NCBI GenBank assembly: GCA_001443495.1
Contig: LDXR01000006.1
Coordinates: 75,059 to 139,058 of the forward strand
DNA from: a candidate division NC10 bacterium CSP1-5
GTDB taxonomy: Bacteria; Methylomirabilota; Methylomirabilia; Methylomirabilales; CSP1-5
Length of the DNA stretch: 64,000 bases
Direction: 5' to 3'
In this document: in pieces, positions 32,232-41,626 of the stretch
Layout of the letters: every line of letters begins with the position of its first letter
Numbering within the stretch: the first letter of the stretch is position 1
Translations under genes and position numbers: made by a program
Notes under the pieces: generated by a model
Told to the model about the DNA's origin: nothing
Database searches by the model: none
What the model saw: only the letters and a program-made list of their open reading frames with translations

Positions 32232-32900
32232 ATGAGGCTGCCGCGGAAGCAGATACCGCTGGCCACTGTCGTGGTGGCACTCCTTCTTCCCCGAGCGGTA
32301 TCGGGGGCGGACCCCGGCCTGAGGTCGTCTACCCAGCAGGAGCGGGCCGGACCACAGTCCCCGGCGCGTCTGTTCAGGCTCGGCGCGCAGGAGATCGGAA
32401 TCGCCGCGGGATATGGGTTCGCCCTGCGCTTGGTCGGCGAGACCGGGGATGATGAGGAACTACGGGACGTCCAGTATATCTACGTGGCACCCCGCTGGGG
32501 CATCGGCATCAGCGACCCCATGGGAGGGGATGCCTGGTACCGGGGCAACGTGGAGCTGTTGGCGGAGGGGGCGTTCCTCCTCAACCTGGAGCCCAAGGAC
32601 GGCTTTGCGGGCGGGATCACGGTGATGCTCCGGTACAACTTCCTCCCCGCAGGCGTATTCATTCCGTTTGTAGAGGCGGGGGCAGGTATTCTTTCGTTGG
32701 ACTTCGATCTGATGAACCGGTCAGACGGGCTCAATTTCACCCCTCAGGCCGGGTTCGGGTTTCATTATTTTGTGTCAGACCGGACGGCCTTCACCGGCGA
32801 GTGGCGGTACCATCATATCTCGAATGCCGCTATCGAGAGGCCGAACCTCGGGATTAACTCCAGCCTATTCCTCATCGGGCTCACAATCTTCTTGCGGTGA
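32232..32900 (+). CDS. PagL-like lipid A 3-O-deacylase (acyloxyacyl hydrolase family)
   Basis: A 222-residue predicted outer-membrane beta-barrel enzyme. The signal peptide ends near residue 26 (VSGADP), followed by alternating beta strands and the PagL active-site block YHHISNAAIERPNLGIN near residues 193-208, which includes the His-x-Ser pair. PagL removes the 3-O acyl chain of lipid A. Its position between the lipid carriers and squalene-hopene cyclase suggests coordinated remodelling of lipid A and hopanoid content of the outer membrane. Confidence 0.82.
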   Translation: MRLPRKQIPLATVVVALLLPRAVSGADPGLRSSTQQERAGPQSPARLFRLGAQEIGIAAGYGFALRLVGETGDDEELRDVQYIYVAPRWGIGISDPMGGDAWYRGNVELLAEGAFLLNLEPKDGFAGGITVMLRYNFLPAGVFIPFVEAGAGILSLDFDLMNRSDGLNFTPQAGFGFHYFVSDRTAFTGEWRYHHISNAAIERPNLGINSSLFLIGLTIFLR

Positions 32901-32942
32901 CCCGCCTCGTCGCCTCGAACGGGAACAGCGGGAGGAGAGAAC

Positions 32943-34865
32943 ATGGCACCTCCCAGTATTGAAGAGAGTCGCACCGTGCAACGGGTCGAAGAAGCCATAG
33001 GCCGGGCGCAGGAGCATCTCCTCAGCCTGCAGCATCCCGAGGGGTACTGGCTCGGCGAACTCGAGGCGGATAGCACCCTGACCTCGGAGTACATCATGCT
33101 CCGTCACTTCCTGCGCCGGGTGGATCGGGACCGGGAACGCAAGGTCGCCAACTACCTGAAGGCCAGGCAGCTCCCCGATGGGGGGTGGGATCTGTTTCCG
33201 GGAGGCGCAAGCGATATCAGTGCCACGGTGAAGGCCTACTTCGCCTTCAAGCTCATGGGGTACTCACCCGATGACGCCTTTATGCGCCGCGCCCGGGAGA
33301 ACATTGTCGCCAAGGGCGGCGTGACCAAGGCCAACGTCTTTACCAAGATCGCCTTGGCCCTGTTCGGACAGTATGACTGGCGGGGGGTCCCCAGTATGCC
33401 GGTCGAGATCATCCTCTTCCCCCGCTGGTTCTACTTTAACCTCGCCGAGGTCTCGTACTGGTCCCGAACGGTCATCGTCCCCCTCCTGATCCTGATGGAT
33501 CTGAAGCCGGTCTGTCGGATCCCGGCGGCGGCCGGTATCGATGAGCTGTACGTGCCGTCCCGGGCCGCGGCCGATCTGCGATTTCCCCGCAGCGAACGAC
33601 TCTTCACGTGGAAGAATTTCTTCATCACGCTCGATCGGCTGCTCCACGGACTCGAGCGCTGGACCCCCCGCCCCTTCCGGGCACGGGCGCGGCAGCAGGC
33701 CTTGACCTGGATTTTGACGCGGATGGGCCCCGGGGGACTCGGGGGGATCTATCCGGCCATGGCCAATGCGGTGATGGCGCTACACACCTTGGGCTACTCC
33801 GAGGACCACCCCAAGATGGCCGAAGGCTTGAAGGAGATCGAACTCTTGGGGATCGAGGAGGCCGATCGGTTCCATCTGCAGCCCTGTCTCTCACCCGTCT
33901 GGGATACCCCGCTGGCGGTGAACGCCTTGGTCGAATCTGCCCTGCCCCGGGACCACCCCGCGCTCCTGAGGGCCGCCACGTGGCTGCTCCAGCAGCAGAG
34001 CCTGCGGCGTGGCGACTGGCAGGTAAAGCGGCCGGAGCTGCCACCGGGGGGATGGCCGTTTCAGTTTCGGAACGACTTCTATCCCGACACCGATGACACC
34101 GCCGTAGTGCTGATGGCCCTCAAGAAGATCGCGCTCCCGGATCGGGCGGACATCCGGCAAGCCATCGAGACCGGACTCGAGTGGTTTCTCGGGATGCAAT
34201 CGAGGAACGGGGGCTGGGGCTCTTTCGACGTGGACAACACCCGGCTCCTCTTGAATAACATTCCCTTCGCCGACCACGGTGCCTTGCTCGATCCGCCCAC
34301 CGAGGATCTGGCGGGACGCGGGCTGGAGATGCTCGGGACCTACGAGGAGACCCTCGCGCATCCCCGGGCGGCCCGGGCGTTGGACTTCGTCAAGCGCACC
34401 CAAGATCCGAGGGGCGGCTGGTATGGACGATGGGGGGCCAACTATATCTACGGGACCTGGTCGGTGCTGCGCGGGCTCCAGGCCATCGGCGAGGATCTGA
34501 ACGCCTCGTACATCCGGCGCGCCGTCCGATGGCTCGAGAGTTGCCAGAATGCGGACGGCGGCTGGGGGGAGACCCTGCTGAGCTATGCGGACCCCACCCT
34601 CGCCGGCAAAGGCGAGAGCATCCCCAGCCAGACTGCGTGGGCCCTCCTCGGCCTCCTCGCGGCCGGAGAGGCGCAGAACCCGGCGGTGGCGAGAGGGATC
34701 CGGTTTCTCATCGAGACGCAGCGATCGGACGGCTCGTGGGACGATCCCTTCTGGAACGCGACCGGCTTTCCCCGCGTCTTCTTCCTCAAGTATCACCTGT
34801 ATCCGGTGTATTTTCCCCTCTGGGCGCTCGGCGTCTACCGCACCGCGCTGCAGCGCAGCCTGTAG
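32943..34865 (+). CDS. shc: Squalene-hopene cyclase
   Basis: A 640-residue monotopic membrane enzyme that cyclises squalene to hopene/hopanol. The catalytic acid motif is Asp382-Thr-Asp384-Asp385 (PDTDDTA), and several QW repeats are visible (for example LPDGGWDLF, SRNGGWGSFD, DPRGGWYG, NADGGWGE, RSDGSWDD). Length is normal. ATG 32943 follows GGGAGGAGAG. It is the last gene of the plus-strand export run, so cyclisation and transport are co-expressed, while side-chain enzymes are on the opposite strand. Confidence 0.97.
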   Translation: MAPPSIEESRTVQRVEEAIGRAQEHLLSLQHPEGYWLGELEADSTLTSEYIMLRHFLRRVDRDRERKVANYLKARQLPDGGWDLFPGGASDISATVKAYFAFKLMGYSPDDAFMRRARENIVAKGGVTKANVFTKIALALFGQYDWRGVPSMPVEIILFPRWFYFNLAEVSYWSRTVIVPLLILMDLKPVCRIPAAAGIDELYVPSRAAADLRFPRSERLFTWKNFFITLDRLLHGLERWTPRPFRARARQQALTWILTRMGPGGLGGIYPAMANAVMALHTLGYSEDHPKMAEGLKEIELLGIEEADRFHLQPCLSPVWDTPLAVNALVESALPRDHPALLRAATWLLQQQSLRRGDWQVKRPELPPGGWPFQFRNDFYPDTDDTAVVLMALKKIALPDRADIRQAIETGLEWFLGMQSRNGGWGSFDVDNTRLLLNNIPFADHGALLDPPTEDLAGRGLEMLGTYEETLAHPRAARALDFVKRTQDPRGGWYGRWGANYIYGTWSVLRGLQAIGEDLNASYIRRAVRWLESCQNADGGWGETLLSYADPTLAGKGESIPSQTAWALLGLLAAGEAQNPAVARGIRFLIETQRSDGSWDDPFWNATGFPRVFFLKYHLYPVYFPLWALGVYRTALQRSL

Positions 34866-35018
34866 CACCCGCGGCTCTCCTCCCTGACGAGGATCGAGCG
34901 GCCGAGGCGCAGCTCGGCACCTCTGGCTCGTTAGAAGCCGTCTCTCCTTGTCTCTACTGCCGCTTCGTGTTAAATTGGGAGTCACCTCTGAGCAAAGGCG
35001 CATCGCACGGAGGCCCAG

Positions 35019-36197
35019 ATGCTGGATCCGCAAAAGCAGGCCCTGATCAAAGAGGTCGAGCGGCTCAAGCCCGAACTCCTCGAGATCAGCCGCTTCCTCC
35101 ATGCCAATCCCGAACTGGCCTTTGAGGAGCACAAGGCGGTCGAGCGACTTAGCCGGACGATGGAGAAGCACGGCTTCTCCGTCGAGCGATCCGTGGCGGG
35201 ACTGGACACCGCCTTTACCGCTTCCCGCGCCTCGGCCGAGGGGCCCACCATTGCCTTCCTGGCCGAATACGACGCCCTTCCCGGACTCGGCCACGCCTGC
35301 GGTCACAACCTCATTGCGGCCGGCTCGGTGGGGGCCGCCTTGGCCCTGAAGGCGGCCTTGGGCGAGGTGGATGGCCGCGTGCTGGTCGTGGGATGTCCGG
35401 CGGAGGAGAAGGGGGGCGGCAAGATCCCCCTGGTGGACTCGGGGGTGTTTCAGGGTGTCGATGCCGCGATGCTGGTCCACCCGAGCAACCGGACCGAGAT
35501 CGTGAAGAGGGCTCTCGGGATGCGGGACGTCCAGGTGGAATTCTTCGGCAAGGCGTCGCATGCCGCGGCGACACCCCATCTCGGGCGGAACGCGCTCGAT
35601 GCCGTCATCCTCGCCTTCAACAACGTCAACGCGCTTCGGCAACAGATACGGCCGGACGCCCGGATCCACGGGATCATCACCCACGGCGGCAAGGCTCCGA
35701 ACATCATCCCCGATCATGCGGCGGCCCTCTTCTACGTTCGGGCGTTGGACATGGCATACCTGGAGGAGATCTACCAGAAGGTGCTGGGCTGTTTCGAGGC
35801 GGCCGCCATGGCCACGGGGACCAGACACCAGGTCAAGCGGGCGGGGTCTGACTACCACCCGCACAAGGTGAACTATGCCCTCGGCGAACTCTTCCGGAAG
35901 AACCTCGAGGCGTTGGGTGCTCAGGTCGATCAGGGACCAGAGGATCAGGACCTGGGATCGACCGATGTAGGAAACGTCAGTCAGGCTGTTCCCACCGTTC
36001 AACCGATGATCGCCATCTGCGGCCCGAGCGTCGCCTGCCACATGCCTGAGTTCGCCGTGGCCTCTGCGTCACGTGCCGGGGAGGAGGGGATGCTCCTGGC
36101 GGCTACCGCCATGGCCCTCACCGGCCTGGATCTACTGAGAGACCGGGATGCCTTGCGCCGGGTCAAGCAAGAGTTTGCGGGAGGGACGCGTCCCTGA
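35019..36197 (+). CDS. M20-family amidohydrolase (AbgB/amidase type)
   Basis: A 392-residue zinc peptidase/amidohydrolase. Metal and catalytic blocks are AEYDALPGLGHACGHN, CPAEEKGGGK and VHPSNRTE, with the dimerisation domain in the middle (EFFGKASHAAATPHLGRNALD), the pattern of AbgB-like enzymes that split N-acyl amino acids or aminoacyl amides. ATG 35019 has GGAGG seven bases upstream. It overlaps the anmK frame by 4 nt if the CTG start proposed there is right. The context points to salvage of cell-wall amides. Confidence 0.9.
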   Translation: MLDPQKQALIKEVERLKPELLEISRFLHANPELAFEEHKAVERLSRTMEKHGFSVERSVAGLDTAFTASRASAEGPTIAFLAEYDALPGLGHACGHNLIAAGSVGAALALKAALGEVDGRVLVVGCPAEEKGGGKIPLVDSGVFQGVDAAMLVHPSNRTEIVKRALGMRDVQVEFFGKASHAAATPHLGRNALDAVILAFNNVNALRQQIRPDARIHGIITHGGKAPNIIPDHAAALFYVRALDMAYLEEIYQKVLGCFEAAAMATGTRHQVKRAGSDYHPHKVNYALGELFRKNLEALGAQVDQGPEDQDLGSTDVGNVSQAVPTVQPMIAICGPSVACHMPEFAVASASRAGEEGMLLAATAMALTGLDLLRDRDALRRVKQEFAGGTRP

Positions 36198-37372
36198 AGG
36201 TCATTGGGCTCATGTCCGGGACCTCGGCGGACGGGATTGACGCGGCCCTGGTGGAGATCACCAGGGAGGGCAATCAGCCTGCGGTCACTCTCCTCCATTT
36301 CGAACGTCGCCCCTATCCCTCGGGGATCCGGGATCGGATTCTCCGGCTTGCTGACCATCCTGACGCCCTCCGCGAAGTCTGCCGCCTCAACGCGCTGCTG
36401 GGAGAGCTTTTTGCCCAGGCAGTTCTCGATCTCGTGGAGGCGGCTCGCATGTCTGTGACCGAGGTGACCCTCATCGGCTCCCACGGCCAGACCGTGTGCC
36501 ATCTCCCGATCCCGGTCGCCGAGGGAAATCTCCTGCTCAGGTCCACCCTCCAGATCGGCGAGCCCTGTGTCATCGCCGAGCGCACCGGACGTTCAACCGT
36601 GGCCGACTTCCGCCCGCGAGACATTGCGGCCGGAGGGGAGGGGGCGCCGCTTACCCCCTATCCTCATTCCCTCCTCTTTCGACATCCCGACCGGTGCCGC
36701 GTGATCGTCAACCTGGGTGGAATCTCCAATCTGACCGTCCTCCCCCCCGGTGGTATTTCTCACGACATCGTGGCCTTCGACGCCGGGCCCGGCAATGTCC
36801 TGATCGATGGTGTGGTGCGACGGCTGAGTGGCGGGACGGCAGAGTACGACGTCGATGGAACCTGGGCCGCATCAGGAAACGTGCGCCAGGATCTCCTGAA
36901 GCGATGGCTCGGCCACCCCTTTTTCCGTCGTCCTCCCCCGCGGAGTGCCGGCCAGGAGGAGTTTGGCCCTCGGATGGTGGAAGAGATACTGGTCCAAGCG
37001 GAACAGGAGCGCATGCCTCCGGCGGACCTGGTCGCGACGGTCTCTGCCTTCTCGGTGGAAGCGGTGGTGCAGAGCCTCGAGGCGCATGTCTTTCCGCGAC
37101 ACACGGTGGAGGAGGTCCTGCTGTGTGGCGGCGGGGTCCAAAATCGGTGGCTCAGAGAGGCCCTCAAGGTCCGCCTGGCCCCCCGCCCGGTTCGTGCGAC
37201 CGATGATGTCGGCTTTCCCGCACGGGCGGTCGAGGCGACGGCGTTTGCCATCCTCGCGTATCTCACCTTCACGGGACACGTGGGCAACGTGCCCTCCGCC
37301 ACCGGGGCGAGACACGCGGTCCCTCTGGGAAAGATCATTCCCGGGAAGGGCTATGCGGGGATGGTCTCGTGA
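36194..37372 (+). CDS. anmK: Anhydro-N-acetylmuramic acid kinase, probable CTG start
   Basis: A 392-residue sugar kinase (if started at 36194) that phosphorylates and opens 1,6-anhydro-MurNAc from peptidoglycan turnover to give MurNAc-6-P. The family opening is (M)[19 protein letters not shown], then GSHGQTVCH, the nucleotide block INLGGISN-like [11 protein letters not shown], and [10 protein letters not shown]. The first ATG (36212) would drop the six residues KVIGL plus initiator that form the first core strand. CTG 36194 restores them, overlaps the upstream stop (CTGA) and has GGGAGGGA seven to eight bases ahead. No ATG, GTG or TTG is available in that stretch. Confidence 0.9.
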   Translation: MKVIGLMSGTSADGIDAALVEITREGNQPAVTLLHFERRPYPSGIRDRILRLADHPDALREVCRLNALLGELFAQAVLDLVEAARMSVTEVTLIGSHGQTVCHLPIPVAEGNLLLRSTLQIGEPCVIAERTGRSTVADFRPRDIAAGGEGAPLTPYPHSLLFRHPDRCRVIVNLGGISNLTVLPPGGISHDIVAFDAGPGNVLIDGVVRRLSGGTAEYDVDGTWAASGNVRQDLLKRWLGHPFFRRPPPRSAGQEEFGPRMVEEILVQAEQERMPPADLVATVSAFSVEAVVQSLEAHVFPRHTVEEVLLCGGGVQNRWLREALKVRLAPRPVRATDDVGFPARAVEATAFAILAYLTFTGHVGNVPSATGARHAVPLGKIIPGKGYAGMVS

Positions 37373-37379
37373 GCGGTTG

Positions 37380-38114
37380 ATGGAGCGACACCCCTACACC
37401 GCTGCCGTGCTTGGGCTGCTCGCCCGGATCGAGGAGACGCAGGGACCGGCGATCGCGCATGCGGTCGAAACCATCTTTCGCTCGCTCAAGGGAGGCGGGA
37501 TTCTCCACGTCTTCGGGAGCGGCCATTCCGTGTCAGTAGCGCAAGAGGCCTTTCACCGGGCAGGCGGGCTCGTCCCGGTCAACCTGATTCACGAAGTGAT
37601 GTTGTCTCCGCTCACCCCTCCGGCCATCAGTGGCAGGATGGAGCGGGTCCCCGGAGTGGCCGTGATCCTCTTGGATCGCCACGACCTACGGCCCGGCGAG
37701 GTCTTGATCGTGATCTCCAACTCCGGGATCAACGCGGTCCCGGTCGAGATGGCCATTGAGGCCAAGCGGCGGGGGCTTTTCGTGATTGCCCTGACGTCGC
37801 TCACCCACTCGACGGCGGTCCCGGCCCGGCACGCCAGTGGCAAGCGCCTCTTTGAAGTGGCCGATCTGTGCCTGGACAATTGCGGGGAGGAGGGGGACGC
37901 CGCCGTGGCCTATGTCGGGTGGGAGGGCAAGGTTGGCCCCACATCAGTTGTCGCCGGGGCCTTTCTGATGAACCGCCTCTTCTCCGGCGTGGTAGAGCGG
38001 TATCTCAGCGAGGGCCTGAGCCCGCCGGTCTATATGAGCGCCAATCTTCCCGGAGGGGATGAGCACAACCGTCGACTGGAGGAGCGATACCGTGGGCGGA
38101 TTCCACTCCTCTAG
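37380..38114 (+). CDS. SIS-domain (sugar isomerase-like) protein
   Basis: A 244-residue cytoplasmic protein with a sugar-isomerase (SIS) fold: [19 protein letters not shown] forms the phosphosugar loop and [19 protein letters not shown] the second. It starts 8 nt after anmK. In known recycling pathways MurQ, also a SIS protein, cleaves the ether of the AnmK product MurNAc-6-P. This protein is shorter than MurQ and belongs to a different SIS subgroup, so it may be a replacement etherase or act on another phosphosugar. Confidence 0.8.
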   Translation: MERHPYTAAVLGLLARIEETQGPAIAHAVETIFRSLKGGGILHVFGSGHSVSVAQEAFHRAGGLVPVNLIHEVMLSPLTPPAISGRMERVPGVAVILLDRHDLRPGEVLIVISNSGINAVPVEMAIEAKRRGLFVIALTSLTHSTAVPARHASGKRLFEVADLCLDNCGEEGDAAVAYVGWEGKVGPTSVVAGAFLMNRLFSGVVERYLSEGLSPPVYMSANLPGGDEHNRRLEERYRGRIPLL

Positions 38115-38928
38115 CTGGCGAAGGGGGACGCTGGCCCTCGCGCTCCTCGTACTCCTCCTCCGCCCGGCAGCCGGGGCGTCGCAGGGGCGGGTCGCGACCA
38201 TCCGCTCGGTGATCGATGGGGACACGGCCGTCCTGGAAGATGGCAGGCGGATCCGGTATCTGGGGATCAATGCCCCTGAACGAGGTGAAGCCTACTCCGC
38301 CGAAGCGACCGCGGTCAACCGACGCCTGACCGAGGGGAGGCGCGTGAGGCTCGAGCCGGATCAGGAGCTGGAGGATCGGTACCATCGTCTGCTCTTCTAT
38401 GTCTATGTCGCTGGGGAGATGGTCAATGCGCGATTGATCGAAGAGGGGCTCGCCCATCTCTTGGTGATTCCGCCGAACCTCAGACACTACGATCAATTTG
38501 TGCAGTTGCAGCGTCAGGCGCGGGCTGCCAGGCGGGGGATCTGGCGACATCTCACGGGTCCGTTGAAGATCACCTCCCTCCAGGCCAACCCCCCGGGGGA
38601 TGATCGATCCGATCCAACCGGGGAATACATCCGGATTGCCAATGTCATCGATGAGGTGGTGGACATCGGCGGCTTTGGCCTCGCTGACCGTCACGGGCAC
38701 CGGTACACCTTCCCGACTCTGGCGCTCAAGCCGGGTTATTCGGTCCTCCTGTTGAGTGGGCGGGGGGTTAACCTCACCGATCCCCGCAAGCAGGTCGTTC
38801 TGTACTGGCAGTCCGAGGGCCCCATCTGGAACAACGACGGGGATACCGCAACGCTCCGCGCCCCCGATGGGGCGGTCGTGGATGTGTGGGAGCACCGGGG
38901 GCGCGTCGCCCGGAAGAGTGGTTCGTGA
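38092..38928 (+). CDS. Secreted thermonuclease-like protein with lamin-tail domain
   Basis: A 278-residue exported protein. It has a signal peptide (residues ~8-30, ending AAGASQG), a staphylococcal-nuclease (TNase) domain with [20 protein letters not shown] and [11 protein letters not shown], and a C-terminal lamin-tail (LTD) domain with [20 protein letters not shown] and [13 protein letters not shown] 38092 was chosen because GGAGGAG is seven bases upstream; the in-frame ATG at 38059 has its Shine-Dalgarno directly against it. The start lies inside the SIS gene (23-bp overlap). TNase-LTD proteins are thought to act on extracellular DNA. Confidence 0.85.
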   Translation: MGGFHSSSWRRGTLALALLVLLLRPAAGASQGRVATIRSVIDGDTAVLEDGRRIRYLGINAPERGEAYSAEATAVNRRLTEGRRVRLEPDQELEDRYHRLLFYVYVAGEMVNARLIEEGLAHLLVIPPNLRHYDQFVQLQRQARAARRGIWRHLTGPLKITSLQANPPGDDRSDPTGEYIRIANVIDEVVDIGGFGLADRHGHRYTFPTLALKPGYSVLLLSGRGVNLTDPRKQVVLYWQSEGPIWNNDGDTATLRAPDGAVVDVWEHRGRVARKSGS

Positions 38929-38978
38929 TCCAACAAACCCCATGAACCCGGTCAAGGGTCATCGAAACTGAGGCAATC

Positions 38979-40562
38979 ATGTTTGATCTGATCGTCGCGG
39001 GTGCGAGCATCGTGGATGGCAGTGGTTCCCCGCCGCTGGCAGGGGACATTGCGGTTCACGGGGATCGGATCGCCGCCGTGGGAAAGATCCCCGAAGCGCA
39101 AGGCCGACGCGTCATTCGGGCGCAAGGCCTCATCGCCTGTCCCGGTTTTGTGGATGTGCACTCTCACTCGGACTATTTTCTGTTGCTCAATCCGAGGGCG
39201 GAGAGCGCCGTGCGCCAGGGGGTCACCACGGAGATCGGGGGCAACTGCGGCTATTCGGCGGCGCCGATCTGGGGAGCGTGGGGAGAGGACCGGGCTGAGA
39301 CCTATCGGGAGGTGTACGGTCTCGACACCCGATGGCACGGGGTCCAGGAGTATTTCGCACGGGTGGCCGCCGAGGGGCCCTCCATCAACTTCGGTCTGCT
39401 CCTCGGCCACAATACCATTCGCGGCTCCGTCATGGGGGGAGCCGCAAGACCACCCGACGGGGTGGAGATGGCGGCGATGCTTCAGGCGGTCCGGCAGGGG
39501 ATGCAGGAGGGGGCGTTAGGCCTCTCCACCGGCCTCATCTACGCGCCGGCCTGCTTTGCCTCGGCCGAGGAGCTCGTGGGGTTGGCACGGGTCGCTCGGG
39601 AAGAGGGGGGTCTGCTCGCCTGCCACATGCGCAGCGAGGGGGACGAGCTCCTCGAGGCGATTCGGGAGATTCTCGATGTCGCTCACCGGGCGCAAGTCCC
39701 CCTCCAGATTTCCCATCTCAAGACCTCGGGCGAGCGGAACTGGGGGAAGCTCCGGGGGGCGCTCGGGCTCATTGAAGAGGCGCGCTCGCGCGGCCAGGAT
39801 GTGTGCGCGGACCGCTATCCCTATACCGCTTCGAACACGGGACTGCAGGCGGTCCTGCCGTCGTGGGCGCTCGAGGGGAGCCGCGTCGAGCAGGTGGCTC
39901 GATTGCGGGATGCGACGCTCCGAGAGCGGCTGGACCGGGAGCTCGTCGACCGGCGGTGGGACCGCGTGATGATCGCCGAGGTGACCCGTCCGGAGAACAG
40001 GCGGTACGAGGGATTGCGGGTTCATGAGGCGGCGGCCCTGGCCGGAAAAAACCCGGTCGATTTCGTCTGGGATCTCCTCGGAGAGGAAGAGGCGCGGGTG
40101 GACGCGATCTTCTTCACGATGTCCGAGGAGAATCTTGAGCAGATCCTGACCCGCCCGTATGTCATGGTGGCCTCGGATAGCGGGACCCGGGCCGCCGTCG
40201 GTCCGCTGGGCCGGGGCCGGCCCCACCCTCGCACGTTCGGGACTTTTCCCCGGGTTCTCGGGATGTACGTGCGCGAGAAGCGCCTGATCGATCTTCCTAC
40301 CGCCATACGGAAGATGACCTTTGACCCCTGCCGACGCTTCGGCCTGACCGATCGCGGCCTGATCGCCCCCGGCACTCATGCCGATCTCGTCCTTTTTGAC
40401 CCCGAGGGGGTCCGGGATCGGGCGACCTACGAAGAGCCGCTCCAGTACCCGGACGGGATCCGCTATGTCCTGGTGAACGGGGCGATCACGGTGGAGGAGG
40501 GTGAGCACACCGGTGCACGAGGAGGCCGGGTACTGAGGCATAGGACAGGGCCCACGGGGTGA
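38979..40562 (+). CDS. N-acyl-D-amino-acid deacylase (D-aminoacylase)
   Basis: A 527-residue amidohydrolase-superfamily enzyme that frees D-amino acids from N-acyl-D-amino acids. The metal motif is VDVHSHSD, with the bridging Cys-like GGNCGYSAAP, the HNTIRG block, the metal His regions ACHMRSEGDE and QISHLKTSG, and the catalytic Asp in VASDSGT. Length is as usual. Its last base overlaps the next gene (GTGA). With D-glutamate cyclase genes downstream, N-acyl-D-glutamate is an attractive substrate, which is inference. Confidence 0.92.
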   Translation: MFDLIVAGASIVDGSGSPPLAGDIAVHGDRIAAVGKIPEAQGRRVIRAQGLIACPGFVDVHSHSDYFLLLNPRAESAVRQGVTTEIGGNCGYSAAPIWGAWGEDRAETYREVYGLDTRWHGVQEYFARVAAEGPSINFGLLLGHNTIRGSVMGGAARPPDGVEMAAMLQAVRQGMQEGALGLSTGLIYAPACFASAEELVGLARVAREEGGLLACHMRSEGDELLEAIREILDVAHRAQVPLQISHLKTSGERNWGKLRGALGLIEEARSRGQDVCADRYPYTASNTGLQAVLPSWALEGSRVEQVARLRDATLRERLDRELVDRRWDRVMIAEVTRPENRRYEGLRVHEAAALAGKNPVDFVWDLLGEEEARVDAIFFTMSEENLEQILTRPYVMVASDSGTRAAVGPLGRGRPHPRTFGTFPRVLGMYVREKRLIDLPTAIRKMTFDPCRRFGLTDRGLIAPGTHADLVLFDPEGVRDRATYEEPLQYPDGIRYVLVNGAITVEEGEHTGARGGRVLRHRTGPTG

Positions 40563-41326
40563 GAAGAGTGAAGCGGCCTCGAATTTCCATTACCAGTGAA
40601 CGATATCCCCCGGGCGAGCAGGCGGGGCCGCAGTACGACAGGGTCCGGACGACCTACGCCTGGTGCGTGGCGGAGGCGGGCGGGACCCCCTATGTTCTGC
40701 CGTCGGTCGAATACGATCGCGATCTCACGCAGCGATATCTTGATTCTGCTGATGGGCTCCTCTTCTCAGGGGGAGAGGACATCCATCCCTCCTTGTACGG
40801 CGAGATCGTCCTTGAGAAGTGCGGCGCCATCGACGAACAGCGGGACCGGTTTGAGATGGCGCTCCTCCGCGGAGCCCTCGAGCGGGGGATGCCGGTCTTG
40901 GGTATCTGCCGGGGGATGCAGCTCATCGCCGTGGCTTCAGGGGGGAGCCTGTATCAGGATCTGTCGTATTGCGAGCGCGCCGATGCAGGGCATGCCGGCG
41001 CGTGGCAACAGAGCGGAGCGACACCATCGGTGCGACTGATGCCGGGGACCGTCCTGCACCAGATCATCGGGGAAGAGACCGTGCCGGTCAACTGCCATCA
41101 TCATCAATTGATCAAGCGGCTCGACCAGGCGTGCAGGGTCAGCGCCGTCTCGCCCGACGGCATGATCGAGGGAATCGAAATGGCAGGCCGTCCGTTTGTC
41201 CTCGGGGTGCACTGGCATCCCGAGCGGCTGGCAGCCAGTGATCTCCGCCACCTGAAGCTGTTCGAGGCGCTGATCCGCGCCGCCTCGGAGTACGCGCACA
41301 AGGCCATCTCGCGCGCTCGTTCCTGA
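40559..41326 (+). CDS. Class I glutamine amidotransferase-like gamma-glutamyl hydrolase (PuuD family)
   Basis: A 255-residue peptidase C26 family protein. The nucleophile Cys is in VLGICRGMQLIAVASGG and the catalytic His is in VLGVHWHPE. The family hydrolyses gamma-glutamyl amides such as gamma-glutamyl-GABA. GTG 40559 overlaps the D-aminoacylase stop by 4 nt; a second GTG at 40568 is also possible. It releases glutamate from gamma-linked compounds, fitting a glutamate salvage set. It closes this run: a new promoter appears 70 bp after its stop. Confidence 0.88.
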   Translation: MRRVKRPRISITSERYPPGEQAGPQYDRVRTTYAWCVAEAGGTPYVLPSVEYDRDLTQRYLDSADGLLFSGGEDIHPSLYGEIVLEKCGAIDEQRDRFEMALLRGALERGMPVLGICRGMQLIAVASGGSLYQDLSYCERADAGHAGAWQQSGATPSVRLMPGTVLHQIIGEETVPVNCHHHQLIKRLDQACRVSAVSPDGMIEGIEMAGRPFVLGVHWHPERLAASDLRHLKLFEALIRAASEYAHKAISRARS

Positions 41327-41395
41327 GCCGGTGGCGGATGTCCCCCGGGGTGCTTCGCGCATTGAGCAAGGAGCCGGAACGGACAGAAATAATAC

Positions 41396-41424
41396 TTGAC
41401 AGGGGGCGCAGGGCATCGTATAAA
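41396..41424 (+). promoter_or_regulatory. Near-consensus sigma-70 promoter
   Basis: TTGACA (41396-41401), a 17-bp spacer and TATAAA (41419-41424). This is the best promoter match in the window. Transcription would start near 41431, about 20 bases before a 22-codon leader frame and 115 before a terminator-like hairpin. Confidence 0.75.
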
Positions 41425-41450
41425 AAGTCCTACGCAATAGGAGATTATCG

Positions 41451-41519
41451 GTGACTCGAATGATTCAGATGGCCGTAGTGGGTGTACGTGGCCTCTGCCC
41501 CCCGGCGGACGGCCCGTAG
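41451..41519 (+). CDS. Putative 22-residue leader peptide
   Basis: A GTG-started frame of 22 codons ending TAG (41517-41519), with AGGAGA six bases upstream (41439-41444). The peptide ends RGLCPPADGP. The Leu-Cys-Pro-Pro codons overlap the 5' arm of an RNA stem that competes with the downstream terminator hairpin, the usual layout of a translation-controlled attenuator. The peptide is not homologous to any leader I know. Confidence 0.5.
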   Translation: MTRMIQMAVVGVRGLCPPADGP

Positions 41520-41586
41520 CGCCTTGACTGCGGGTTCTTCGATTCGCCACGGGGCAGAGGGCAAGCGCTCCGTGGCTTTTTATTTT
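41492..41586 (+). promoter_or_regulatory. Candidate attenuator: competing stem and intrinsic terminator
   Basis: Stem A: CCTCTGCCCC (41492-41501) pairs perfectly with GGGGCAGAGG (41551-41560). Stem B: GCCACGG (41546-41552) pairs with CCGTGGC (41570-41576), followed by a T-rich run (TTTTTATTTT, 41577-41586), which is a rho-independent terminator. The arms cross and share 41551-41552, so A and B exclude each other. A stand-alone small RNA of about 150 nt ending at stem B is the alternative. Confidence 0.55.
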
Positions 41587-41626
41587 GGACGCGTCGCCAT
41601 GTGGCAGGATGCCTGAGGAGGGGTCG

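Noticed and set aside
33891-36041. Very long open frame antisense to shc and the M20 gene
   Set aside because: It spans two well-supported genes and a spacer and has no recognisable domain; it results from third-position GC bias.
41431-41586. Signal recognition particle RNA or a known riboswitch
   Set aside because: No conserved GGAAG-type SRP loop and no core of the cobalamin, SAM, TPP, glycine, c-di-GMP or fluoride riboswitch could be found. A leader-peptide attenuator explains the structure better.
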